Assembly (NCBI RefSeq): GCF_042665545.1
Contig: NZ_JBHTCM010000014.1
Coordinates: forward strand, 1 to 64,000
DNA: 64,000 bases
Direction: 5' to 3'
Source: Rhodocista pekingensis
Lineage (GTDB): Bacteria; Pseudomonadota; Alphaproteobacteria; Azospirillales; Azospirillaceae
The notes beneath the pieces were generated by a model. That model saw only the letters and a program-made list of their open reading frames with translations, ran no database searches and had not been told where the DNA came from. Made by a program: the position numbers and the translations under genes. Positions 9,706-17,732 of the stretch are shown one piece after another (the stretch's first letter is position 1; every line of letters starts with the position of its first letter).

Positions 9706-11079
9706 TCAGACGTCGGCGGCGGGCGGCTCCGCGGCGGCGGCATCCGCCGCCACCGTAGCCTCCTCCGTGCCCTCTACGGCCTCCTCCCGCACCATGACGG
9801 CGGCGAAGAAGCCGTCGGTATCGTGGCGGGCGGGGGTCAGGCGGAGCGTGTCCCCGGTCACGGGCGTGGCGCCGAGGCTCTCCGGCCAGGCCTCAGCGAC
9901 GGGCAGCAGGCGGAAGGTCGGATGGCCGGCCAGGAACGCCTCGACCTGCCGTTCATTCTCCTCCGGCAGCAGGGAGCAGGTGGCGTAGACCAGTCGCCCG
10001 CCCGGCCGGACCAGCCGCGCCGCGCTGTCCAGGATGGCGGCCTGCAACGGCAGCAGCTCGGCCAGCCCCGGCCCCAGGGGGCGCCAGCGGCTGTCCGGGT
10101 TGCGCCGCCAGGTGCCGGTGCCGGAGCACGGCGCATCCACCACGACGCGGTCGAACTTGCCCTTGTGCCGCTTGACCCAGGGGTCGCGCTCGCTGGACAG
10201 GGCGCGCGTCTCGATATTGTGCAGCCCGGCCCGGCGGAAACGCTCCTTGGCGCGGGTCAGGCGGCCCTCCAGCACGTCGCTGGCGACGACGCGGCCCTTG
10301 TTGTCCATCATCGCCGCGATGGCGAGCGTCTTGCCGCCGGCGCCGGCGCAGAAATCCACGACCTGCATGCCCGGCCGCGGATCGGCCAGCAGGGCGACGA
10401 GCTGCGAGCCCTCGTCCTGGATCTCGAACAGCCCGTCGCGGAAGACCGGCAGGGCCGAGACCGGCGCCCGCCCCTGCACCCGCAGGCCCAGCGGCGACAG
10501 GCCCGTCGGCGCGGCCGCCACGCCGGCCTCGGCCAGCACCGCCTGCACCTGCTCGCGGGTCGCCTTCAGCGGGTTGGCGCGCAGGTCCAGCGGCGCCTCC
10601 CCCAGCATGGCCGCCATCTCGGCATGGAAGCGGTCGCCGAAGGCGGCGCGCAGCGGCGCCTCGGCCCACTCCGGCACCTCCAGCGCCAGGGCCTCGGGCT
10701 GCTTCGGATGGTCGATGGTGTGGGTATCGACCGCCTTCAGCAGGCGCCGCTCGCTGTCGTTCAGCGGCTCCGGCCCGAACTTGGCGCCGTTGAACAGGCC
10801 GGACACGGAATCGGCCCGCCGCCCCTGCACCAGCACCGCCTCCGCCAGCAGCAGCGCCCGCGGCGTCGGCATCACGTTGCAGCGGTCCAGCCACCAGCCC
10901 AGCCGGCCGCGGTGGCGCAGCACGGAATAGACCAGCCCGGCCACGCCCTGCCGGTCCTTGGCCCCGATGTAGCGCCGGTTGCGGAAGAACTGGCTGACCA
11001 GGGCGTCGGCCGGGCGCGGCGTCGCCTCGATCTCGGACAGCAGGTCGATGGCGGCCTGGATGCGCGCGGCGGGGGTCAT
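9706..11079 (-). CDS. rsmB: 16S rRNA m5C methyltransferase, RsmB/Nop family
   Basis: A 457-residue SAM-dependent RNA cytosine-C5 methyltransferase. The N-terminal NusB-like RNA-binding region is followed by the Rossmann domain with the SAM motif FCAGAGGKT at 243-251 and the two catalytic cysteines Cys318 (APCSGTGTW) and Cys368 (YATCSLLPEEN). It most likely methylates 16S rRNA, as E. coli RsmB does at C967. The last 25 residues are Ala/Glu-rich and unconserved. It follows guaB on the same strand, an order common in Rhodospirillales, where guaA usually comes next. Which cytosine is modified cannot be told from sequence. Confidence 0.92.
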   Translation of the reverse strand: MTPAARIQAAIDLLSEIEATPRPADALVSQFFRNRRYIGAKDRQGVAGLVYSVLRHRGRLGWWLDRCNVMPTPRALLLAEAVLVQGRRADSVSGLFNGAKFGPEPLNDSERRLLKAVDTHTIDHPKQPEALALEVPEWAEAPLRAAFGDRFHAEMAAMLGEAPLDLRANPLKATREQVQAVLAEAGVAAAPTGLSPLGLRVQGRAPVSALPVFRDGLFEIQDEGSQLVALLADPRPGMQVVDFCAGAGGKTLAIAAMMDNKGRVVASDVLEGRLTRAKERFRRAGLHNIETRALSSERDPWVKRHKGKFDRVVVDAPCSGTGTWRRNPDSRWRPLGPGLAELLPLQAAILDSAARLVRPGGRLVYATCSLLPEENERQVEAFLAGHPTFRLLPVAEAWPESLGATPVTGDTLRLTPARHDTDGFFAAVMVREEAVEGTEEATVAADAAAAEPPAADV

Positions 11080-11227
11080 GGGCGGACGTCCGGAGAAAGG
11101 CAGGGCGGGAAACCGGCCCTGGAAAGGCGGAGCGCGGGCGGGCCGGCATCACGCCGATCCGCCCGCGGACAGGAAGGAGACGGGCCGGGGCCGGCCCGTG
11201 CGGGACCCGGCCCCGTCGGGGCGGGGA

Positions 11228-12718
11228 TCAGCCCGGCCGGTAGTTCGGCGCCTCGTTCGTGATGGTGATGTCGTGGACGTGGCTCTCGCGCAGGCCGGCG
11301 TTGGTGATGCGGACGAAACGGGTCTTCGTCTGCATCTCCTGGATCGTGGCGCAGCCCGTGTAGCCCATGGCCGCGCGCAGGCCGCCGACGAGCTGGTGGA
11401 TCACCGCCCCGATCGGCCCCTTGTAGGGGACGCGGCCTTCCACGCCCTCCGGCACCAGCTTGAGCGTGTTGCTGACCTCGGCCTGGAAGTAGCGGTCGGC
11501 GCTGCCGCGAGCCATGGCGCCCACGCTGCCCATGCCGCGGTAGGACTTGTAGCTGCGGCCCTGGTACAGGATCACCTCGCCCGGGCTCTCGTCCGTGCCG
11601 GCGAACAGGCTGCCCAGCATGGCGACGTCGGCCCCGCCGGCGATGGCCTTGGCAAGGTCGCCGGAATACTTGATGCCGCCGTCGGCGATGACGGGAATGC
11701 CCTGGCGGTGGCACTCCTCCACCACGTCCATGATGGCGGTGAGCTGAGGCACGCCGACGCCCGCCACGATGCGGGTGGTGCAGATGCTGCCCGGCCCGAT
11801 GCCGACCTTGATCGCGTCGGCGCCGGCGTCGATCAGGCTGCGCGCGCCTTCCGCGGTGGCGACGTTGCCGGCGACGATCTGGGTGTAGTTGCTGAGCTTG
11901 CGGGCAGCCGTCACGGCGGCGGCGACCTTGGTCGAGTGGCCGTGCGCGGTGTCCACCACCAGCACGTCCACCTCGGCATCGAACAGGGCCTCGGCGCGCT
12001 TCAGCCCGTCCGGCCCGGTGCCGGTGGCGGCGGCGACGCGCAGGCGGCCCTTCTCGTCCTTGCAGGCGTTGGGGTGGAGCTGCGCCTTCTCGATGTCCTT
12101 CACCGTGATCAGGCCGACGCAGCGGTAGGCCTCGTCCACCACCAGCAGCTTCTCGATCCGGTACTGGTGCAGCAGCCGCTTGGCCTCGGCCCGGTCCACG
12201 CCCTCCTTGACCGTGACCAGACGGTCCTTGGTCATCAGTTCGGAGATCGGCTGCTGCGGGTTGGTGGCGAAGCGGACGTCGCGGTTGGTCAGGATGCCGA
12301 CGAGGTGGCCGGCCGCGTCCGTCACCGGAATGCCGGAGATGCGGTGGCGCGCCATGAGATCCAGCGCATCCGCCAGGGTCGCCTCGGGATGGATGGTGAT
12401 CGGGTTCACCACCATGCCGGATTCGAAGCGCTTGACCTTGCGCACCTCCTCCGCCTGGCGCGCGATGTCCAGGTTGCGGTGGACGACGCCGATGCCGCCG
12501 GCCTGGGCCATGGCGATGGCCAGGGCCGATTCCGTGACGGTGTCCATGGCGGCGGAGAGCAGCGGGATGCCCAGTTCGATGGACCGGGTGAGCCGCGTCC
12601 GGGTGCTGACCTCGGCCGGCATCACCGACGATTCCGCCGGCACCAGCAGCACGTCGTCGAAGGTCAGCGCCTCGCGGAAGCGGTCGCCGCTGGAAATTCT
12701 GCCGCCGATGCTCGTCAT
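11228..12718 (-). CDS. guaB: Inosine-5'-monophosphate dehydrogenase
   Basis: A 496-residue cytoplasmic enzyme oxidising IMP to XMP with NAD+, the rate-limiting step to GMP; guaA in this window takes the next step. The (beta/alpha)8 barrel carries the active-site loop GPGSICTTR with catalytic Cys313, the IMP-binding DGGIKYSGD and the flap MGSVGAM. A pair of CBS domains, which bind purine nucleotides, is inserted at about 102-215. The ribosome site GGGAGAGA supports the ATG at 12718. The 148-base spacer to rsmB is very GC-rich with several short inverted repeats and no T-run. Confidence 0.98.
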   Translation of the reverse strand: MTSIGGRISSGDRFREALTFDDVLLVPAESSVMPAEVSTRTRLTRSIELGIPLLSAAMDTVTESALAIAMAQAGGIGVVHRNLDIARQAEEVRKVKRFESGMVVNPITIHPEATLADALDLMARHRISGIPVTDAAGHLVGILTNRDVRFATNPQQPISELMTKDRLVTVKEGVDRAEAKRLLHQYRIEKLLVVDEAYRCVGLITVKDIEKAQLHPNACKDEKGRLRVAAATGTGPDGLKRAEALFDAEVDVLVVDTAHGHSTKVAAAVTAARKLSNYTQIVAGNVATAEGARSLIDAGADAIKVGIGPGSICTTRIVAGVGVPQLTAIMDVVEECHRQGIPVIADGGIKYSGDLAKAIAGGADVAMLGSLFAGTDESPGEVILYQGRSYKSYRGMGSVGAMARGSADRYFQAEVSNTLKLVPEGVEGRVPYKGPIGAVIHQLVGGLRAAMGYTGCATIQEMQTKTRFVRITNAGLRESHVHDITITNEAPNYRPG

Positions 12719-12931
12719 GAACCGTCTCTCCCGGGCGCCTGGGGGACGGCGCCGCTCGCGTCCGATGAAAATACGGGAAACCCGCTCCGCCCGGCAGGGG
12801 CGGAGGGGAAATCCCAGGGTTCGAGGTTCGCCGCACTATACACGCGGGCCGTCCGAAAGGAAGGCACAGGATATTGAAGGACGGCTATGCACGGGACAGG
12901 GGGAGGACGGGCCGGTCCCTGCTTCCGTCCG

Positions 12932-13705
12932 CTACGCCTCCGCGGCACCCCGGTCGGCCCCGCCAGTGTCGGCACCGTTACGGTCGGCCCCGCCGCGGAA
13001 GCCGGTGGCGACGACATAGGTCTCCGAACTGTCGGCGCGGCTGGCCGGCGGCTTGGCATGGCGCACCGCGGCGAAGTCGCGCTTCAACAGGTCCAGCAGC
13101 CCCTTCGTGGCGCCGCCCTGGAACAGCTTGCAGACGAAGGCGCCGCCGGGGGCCAGCACGTCGGCCGCGAAGTCGTAGGCGGCCTCGGCCAGTCCGATGA
13201 TGCGCAGATGGTCCGTTGCCGGGTGGCCCGTCGTGTTGGCGGCCATGTCGGACAGCACGATGTCCGCCTGCCCGCCCAGCAGTTCCTTCAGCCGGTCGGG
13301 GGCGCTGGCGTCCAGGAAGTCGAGCTGGATGATGGTGGCGCCGGGCACGGGCTCCACCTCCAGCAGGTCCAGCCCGACGACCTTGCCGGTGCTGCCCTCC
13401 CCCGGCTTCACCACGGCGACCGCCACCTGGGTCCAGCCGCCGGGAGCGGCGCCCAGATCGACGATGCGCTGACCGCGCTTGAGGAAGTGGAACTTCTCGT
13501 CGAGCTGCAACAGCTTGAACGCCGCGCGGCTGCGGTAGCCGCGCTTGCGCGCCTCGGCCACATAGGGGTCGTTGAGCTGCCGCTCCAGCCAGCGGGTGGA
13601 GGAGAGGGAGCGGCGGTGCGCGGTCTTCACCCGCACGGCCGCCGTCCGGCCGGTGGGCCGGGTGCCGGCGGGGCCGCCGGGGTTCTTCGGAGTCTTGCCA
13701 GTCAT
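12932..13705 (-). CDS. rlmE: 23S rRNA (uridine-2'-O-) methyltransferase RlmE
   Basis: A 257-residue FtsJ/RrmJ enzyme that methylates the 2'-O of U2552 in the 23S A-loop during late 50S assembly. The SAM motif VDLGAAPGGWTQ and the K-D-K-E catalytic set (RAAFKL, SDMAANTTGH, CKLFQGG, SSETYVVATGF) are present. The first 35 residues are a basic, Gly/Pro-rich tail; the last 18 are a low-complexity run built on GAD-type repeats and match two copies of CGGTCGGCCCCGCC in the DNA. The start at 13705 (MTGKTPKN) is preferred over an ATG 36 bases upstream. Confidence 0.95.
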   Translation of the reverse strand: MTGKTPKNPGGPAGTRPTGRTAAVRVKTAHRRSLSSTRWLERQLNDPYVAEARKRGYRSRAAFKLLQLDEKFHFLKRGQRIVDLGAAPGGWTQVAVAVVKPGEGSTGKVVGLDLLEVEPVPGATIIQLDFLDASAPDRLKELLGGQADIVLSDMAANTTGHPATDHLRIIGLAEAAYDFAADVLAPGGAFVCKLFQGGATKGLLDLLKRDFAAVRHAKPPASRADSSETYVVATGFRGGADRNGADTGGADRGAAEA

Positions 13706-13787
13706 GCCGCCCCATATCGACCCGATGGCCGGTAAAGGCAAGCGCGGTGCGCGCCGGGCCGCCCTGCCGACGGGGAAGGCCGGACGA

Positions 13788-14915
13788 TCAGGGCCGCCGC
13801 GCCGCGGCTGCCAGCTCCGCCAGGATGCCTTCGCGCACGCCGCGGTCGGCGATGCGCAACCGCGGCACCGGCAACGTCTCCCAGATGCCGTCCAGGATGG
13901 CGCAGCCGGCGATCACCAGATCGGCGCGGTCGCGGCCGATGCAGGGCTGGCTGGCGCGACCCTGGAAGTCCAGCGCCCGCAGGTCGCCGGCGATGGCGGT
14001 CGCGTCCGCCCGCGACAGCCAGGTGCCATCCACCTGCGAGCGGTCGTAGCGCGGCAGACCCATGCGGATGCCGGCCAGCGTCGTCACCGTGCCGGAGGTG
14101 CCCAGCATCTGCACCCGGCCCCGCGCCACCTCGCGCGCCAGAGCGTTGCGCTGGGCGAAGGGGCGCAGCGCCTCCCGCACCTCCGCCACCATGCCGCGGT
14201 AGGAGTCGGGAGAGACGCGGTCGCCGCCGAATCGCTCCGTCAGCCCGACGACGCCCAGCGGCACGGACACCTGGTCGATCAGGTACGGCCGGCCGCGACG
14301 CAGCTCCAGCCACATCAGCTCGGTCGAGCCCCCGCCGATGTCGAAGACGGCGGCGCGTGGCAGGGCCGGATCGAGCAGCGGCGCGCAGCCGGCCAGCGCC
14401 AGCCGCGCCTCCTCCCCGGCGCTGATGATCTCGACATGGATGCCGGTCTCCGACTCCACGCGCTCCAGGAACTCGGCACCGTTACCGGCGCGCCGGCAGG
14501 CCTCGGTTCCCACCGCGCGCAGGGCGGTGACGCCGCGGCGGCGGATCTTGGAGCGGCAGACCTTGAGCGCGGAGAGCGTCCGGCCCATGGCCTCGTCGGA
14601 CAGCCGGTCGGTGCGCGACAGCCCCTCCCCCAGCCGGACGATGCGGGAGAAGGCGTCCACCACCCGGAAGCCGCCCCGGGCGGGGCGGGCGATCAGCAGG
14701 CGGCAGTTGTTGGTGCCAACATCCAAGGCGGCGAACACGGGCCCCGGCCGCAGAACCCGCTCCTCGGCCGCCGGCTCCGGCCCGACAGCCGCCGCCCCGA
14801 CGGCGCCATGGTCGGGGCTGTCGCACCCGACGGCACCGAAGCCGGCGGACGCGACCCGTCCGGGGCGGGTCCGGCTGGACTGGAAATGATCGGACTGGAC
14901 CTGATCGGACTCCAC
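13788..14915 (-). CDS. Ppx/GppA family exopolyphosphatase
   Basis: A 375-residue phosphatase of the ASKHA fold that hydrolyses inorganic polyphosphate and/or pppGpp. Motifs are the phosphate-1 loop FAALDVGTNNCRLLIA, the phosphate-2 loop AVFDIGGGSTELMW, and LGTSGTVTTLAG. It is about 375 residues, the short Ppx2/GppA-like form without the C-terminal HD domain. The GTG at 14915 is chosen because CGGAGG lies ten bases upstream; the more distal ATG (14993) lacks one. It lies 82 bases upstream of rlmE and is probably co-transcribed with it. Choosing between Ppx and GppA needs assays. Confidence 0.9.
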   Translation of the reverse strand: MESDQVQSDHFQSSRTRPGRVASAGFGAVGCDSPDHGAVGAAAVGPEPAAEERVLRPGPVFAALDVGTNNCRLLIARPARGGFRVVDAFSRIVRLGEGLSRTDRLSDEAMGRTLSALKVCRSKIRRRGVTALRAVGTEACRRAGNGAEFLERVESETGIHVEIISAGEEARLALAGCAPLLDPALPRAAVFDIGGGSTELMWLELRRGRPYLIDQVSVPLGVVGLTERFGGDRVSPDSYRGMVAEVREALRPFAQRNALAREVARGRVQMLGTSGTVTTLAGIRMGLPRYDRSQVDGTWLSRADATAIAGDLRALDFQGRASQPCIGRDRADLVIAGCAILDGIWETLPVPRLRIADRGVREGILAELAAAARRP

Positions 14916-15260
14916 GAATCGATTGCCTCCGGGCCTGGCACGCACCCGGGGAACGGGGCCAGCCCCTTGGCCCCCGGGCGCGGCCGGCGACATTCCGTAA
15001 CCGGCAACCATCGTACCGCATGGGCGGGCCGGGGCAAGTACCGCACTGCGGCATTCCTGTGGCAGCGCGCCGGCCTGCACCGGGCCATGCCGGGTCGCGA
15101 CCGGCCGCGGGCGGGGGCCGCAGACGGGAACCATAGACGGGAACCTCTCCCACGATCTTGCGGTGATCGTGAAGAAAGGGGTTCACAAGCCCGGAACCCT
15201 GTGTTAGAAGCCCGCCCACTTCGACGGTCGCTGGCAACGCCGCCACCGACGAAGGCCCGG
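14916..15260. other. Gap between ppx/gppA and tRNA-Gln
   Basis: The 345 bases between the leftward phosphatase and the rightward tRNA contain both promoters and no gene I can support. A TTCACA...TTAGAA pair (15182-15209) is a reasonable tRNA promoter. The half nearest the phosphatase is extremely GC-rich. Confidence 0.4.
15182..15209 (+). promoter_or_regulatory. Possible promoter of tRNA-Gln
   Basis: TTCACA (15182-15187) and TTAGAA (15204-15209) are separated by 16 bases, in a stretch visibly poorer in GC than its surroundings and about 50 bases before the tRNA. The match to the sigma-70 consensus is only moderate. Confidence 0.35.
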
Positions 15261-15334
15261 ATGGGGGATCGTCTAACGGTAGGACAGCGGACTCTGACTC
15301 CGCCAGTCTAGGTTCGAATCCTAGTCCCCCAGCC
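15261..15334 (+). tRNA. tRNA-Gln (anticodon CTG)
   Basis: A complete cloverleaf of 74 bases. The acceptor stem is TGGGGGA/TCCCCCA with discriminator G and an encoded CCA. The anticodon arm GCGGA-CTCTGAC-TCCGC gives anticodon CTG, which reads CAG. The T-arm contains GGTTCGAATCC. U1-A72 is the weak first pair typical of glutamine tRNAs. Confidence 0.97.
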
Positions 15335-15388
15335 ACCTTCTGATCTCAGCCTGAAACTCTGCCCAAGGCTTCACCGGCTAAGCCCGTA

Positions 15389-15410
15389 CCATCTGATACC
15401 GGGCAGATGG
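15389..15410. repeat. Hairpin downstream of tRNA-Gln
   Basis: CCATCTG (15389-15395) and CAGATGG (15404-15410) form a 7-bp stem with an 8-base loop. A wider dyad, GATCTCAG near 15344 with CTGAGATC near 15422, surrounds it. It could process or terminate the tRNA transcript, although no T-run follows. Confidence 0.35.
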
Positions 15411-15538
15411 CACAGCATGTCTGAGATCGCGGTGGTCCAGAGGCCATCAATGATTTCCGCCACCGGACAGCCCGGGATCTGAAAGCCGCTTCCGCGCTGT
15501 ACGACGCGGGACACCGTTTCCGTGCGCCCGCGTCAGGG

Positions 15539-16663
15539 TCACGTCAGATGCGGCACCCGCAGATAGTCCTCGCTCTGCATCTCCATCAGGCGGCTGACGG
15601 TGCGCTGGAATTCGAAGGCGTGGGCACCGTCGGCGTAGATGCGCTCCGGCGCCACCTCGGACGAGGCGATCAGCTTCACCTTGTGCTCGTAGAGCGCATC
15701 CACCAGCGTCATGAAGCGCTTGGCCTCGTTGCGCTGCTCCGCCGGCAGGCGGGGAATGCCCTCCACGATCACGGTGTGGAAGTGGGTGGCGATGGCGAGG
15801 TAGTCGCCCGCCCCCAGCGGCTGCCGACACAGCGCGTCGAAATGGAACCAGGCGACGCCGTTCGCCTCCTTCGGCACCTCCACGCGCCGGCCCTGCACCA
15901 GCAGATGGCAGGCGCGCGGGGTCACCCCCTCGGCCAGATCGTCGAAGGCGCGGGCCAGCGCCGCGGCAGCGGCCGGCCCCGGCGGATAGTGGAATACCTT
16001 CGCCCCCAGCATGCGGGACAGCCGGTAGTCGGTCCGCCCGGCGAGGTGCAGCACGTCCAGCCGGTCCTTCAGCAGGGCGATGAAGGGCAGGAAGCGGTCG
16101 CGCTGGAGCCCGTCCTTGTAGAGATCGTCGGGACCCCAGTTGCTGGTCGCCACGACGACGACACCGAGGTCGAACAGCGCCGTGAAGAGGCGGCCCAGGA
16201 TCATGGCGTCGGCCACGTCGGTGACGTGGAACTCGTCGAAGCAGAGCAGCCACGCCTCTTCCGCGATCTGCCGGGCGAGGTCGGGCAGCAGCTCGTCCGC
16301 GTGGCGGGCGCCCCCGCCGCCGCTGCGCAGCGCGTGCAGCCGGGAATGCACCTCCAGCATGAAAGCGTGGAAATGCACCCGCCGCCGCGGCTCCACGGGT
16401 GCGGTCTCGAAGAACAGGTCCATCAGCATCGACTTGCCGCGACCGACATCGCCGTAGATGTAGAGCCCCTGCGGCGCCGGATCGGGCCGCCGGGTCAGGC
16501 CGAAGCGCGCCCGCCAGCCGACCTGCCCCAGGGCCGGACGGTAGTCGCGCAGGGCGTGCCAGAGGCTCTGGAGCTTCTCCGCCGCCAGCTCCTGGCAGGG
16601 ATCGGCCTTCAGCGTGCCCGTGCCGCGGCGGGCGCGATAGGCGGCGAGCGGTCCTTCGGTCAT
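15539..16663 (-). CDS. zapE: Cell division protein ZapE (AFG1-like ATPase)
   Basis: A 374-residue P-loop ATPase. Walker A is GDVGRGKS at 71-78, Walker B is LLCFDEFHVTDVAD near 139-152, and the sensor region is VVVATSNWGPDDLYKDGL. ZapE associates with the Z-ring and destabilises FtsZ polymers under stress; its mitochondrial relative AFG1 takes part in protein quality control. The ATG at 16663 with CGGAAG upstream is preferred to a TTG 18 bases earlier. In many Alphaproteobacteria zapE sits near sucAB/mdh; here it is next to tRNA-Gln and a binding-protein gene with no evident link. Confidence 0.93.
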   Translation of the reverse strand: MTEGPLAAYRARRGTGTLKADPCQELAAEKLQSLWHALRDYRPALGQVGWRARFGLTRRPDPAPQGLYIYGDVGRGKSMLMDLFFETAPVEPRRRVHFHAFMLEVHSRLHALRSGGGGARHADELLPDLARQIAEEAWLLCFDEFHVTDVADAMILGRLFTALFDLGVVVVATSNWGPDDLYKDGLQRDRFLPFIALLKDRLDVLHLAGRTDYRLSRMLGAKVFHYPPGPAAAAALARAFDDLAEGVTPRACHLLVQGRRVEVPKEANGVAWFHFDALCRQPLGAGDYLAIATHFHTVIVEGIPRLPAEQRNEAKRFMTLVDALYEHKVKLIASSEVAPERIYADGAHAFEFQRTVSRLMEMQSEDYLRVPHLT

Positions 16664-16911
16664 CGGCAGGCTTCCGGACAAGGGAACGGGGGGAACGGGG
16701 GCGGCAGGCGGGGCGCCGTCCGCCGGACCCTCTGTCGCGGCGCCCGCTCATCCTTTAGCGGATGGCCGGACGGGGTCGCAAGCGGGGCGGCGGCGCGACG
16801 CCGGCCGCGTCCGGCCGGGAGACCTGTTCGCATCGGATTAACCAGGACAGCGCTGCACGCTTGAACCGGTCCGGCCGGCGATGGCAGACTCCCCCGATTG
16901 GTTGAGCGGCG

Positions 16912-17712
16912 ATGCAGAGACACCCGGATTTGAACGCGTCCTTTCCGACCCGGCTGGCCGGCCTGCTGATCGGCCTGCTGCTGTCCTTCCTCCCGGCATC
17001 CGCGGTGCGGGCGGACGGCCCGTGCCATCTGACGTTCGGCTGGACCTCCTGGGAGCCGTATCAGTACCGCATGGAGGACGGCCGCCTGGAGGGAATCGAC
17101 CTGCGACTGGTGAAGGAGGCGACGCGGCGCATGGGCTGCGCCCTGGAATGGGAGGAAGGTCCCCGCAGCCGGCTGCTGGCGCGGCTGCGCGAGGGCCGGA
17201 TCGACGCCATCGCCGGCCTCTCCCACACGGACGAGCGGGAGGCGTTCGGCCTCTACTCCCACCCCTACCGGGAGGGGGCGAACGTGCTGGTCGTCCGCCG
17301 CGGCGAAAGCGGCCGCTGGCGCTGCCGCACCCTGGAGGAGCTGGCCGGCCTGGATTTCCGCCTGGGCGTCATCCTCGGCGCCATGCCCAGTCGCGAATTC
17401 GAGACGATGCTGCTGAGCGGCCGGCTGGCCCGCGTCGCGGTCCAGGTCCCGACGGTGGAGACGGCCCGCGCCATGCTGCAACGGGGACGGATCGACGGCT
17501 ATTTCGACGGCGCGCTGGTGCTGCAACGGCTGCTCGCCAGCGGTCGGGTCGAGGGGATGGAGGCCCACCCCCTGTCCCTGGCGAACGACGCCTATGTCCT
17601 GTTCAGCCGGCGCAGCGTGACGCCGGAAACGGTCGGCCGGTTCGATGCGGCCCTGGACGCCATGGCTGCGGACGGCAGCCGCGAGTCCATCATCGCGGCC
17701 CCCTATCCCTGA
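16912..17712 (+). CDS. Periplasmic solute-binding protein, family 3
   Basis: A 266-residue protein with a signal peptide (LAGLLIGLLLSFLPASAVRA, cleavage near residue 35) and the SBP_bac_3 fold. It shows WEPYQYRMEDGRLEGIDLRLVK at the ligand cleft, RIDAIAGLSHTDERE, and a second lobe with GVILGAM and GRIDGYFDGA. Proteins of this group bind amino acids, or act as the sensing part of a regulator. No ABC permease or ATPase gene is adjacent, so it is an orphan that must work with a transporter elsewhere or as a sensor. The gene converges on the amylase gene with only 20 bases between the stops. Confidence 0.85.
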   Translation: MQRHPDLNASFPTRLAGLLIGLLLSFLPASAVRADGPCHLTFGWTSWEPYQYRMEDGRLEGIDLRLVKEATRRMGCALEWEEGPRSRLLARLREGRIDAIAGLSHTDEREAFGLYSHPYREGANVLVVRRGESGRWRCRTLEELAGLDFRLGVILGAMPSREFETMLLSGRLARVAVQVPTVETARAMLQRGRIDGYFDGALVLQRLLASGRVEGMEAHPLSLANDAYVLFSRRSVTPETVGRFDAALDAMAADGSRESIIAAPYP

Positions 17713-17732
17713 CGCCCAGAATCCGCCAGCCG

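Noticed and set aside
11178..11227. Terminator between guaB and rsmB
   Set aside because: Several overlapping GC-rich inverted repeats but no U-run and a downstream gene on the same strand; not distinguishable from background.
12935..12995. Repeats at the 3' end of rlmE as a regulatory array
   Set aside because: They are in-frame, encode a GAD-type tail and explain themselves as low-complexity coding sequence.
15335..15538. Second integration site at the tRNA-Gln 3' end
   Set aside because: No integrase, no repeat of the tRNA end, and core genes on both sides; only a small hairpin is present.
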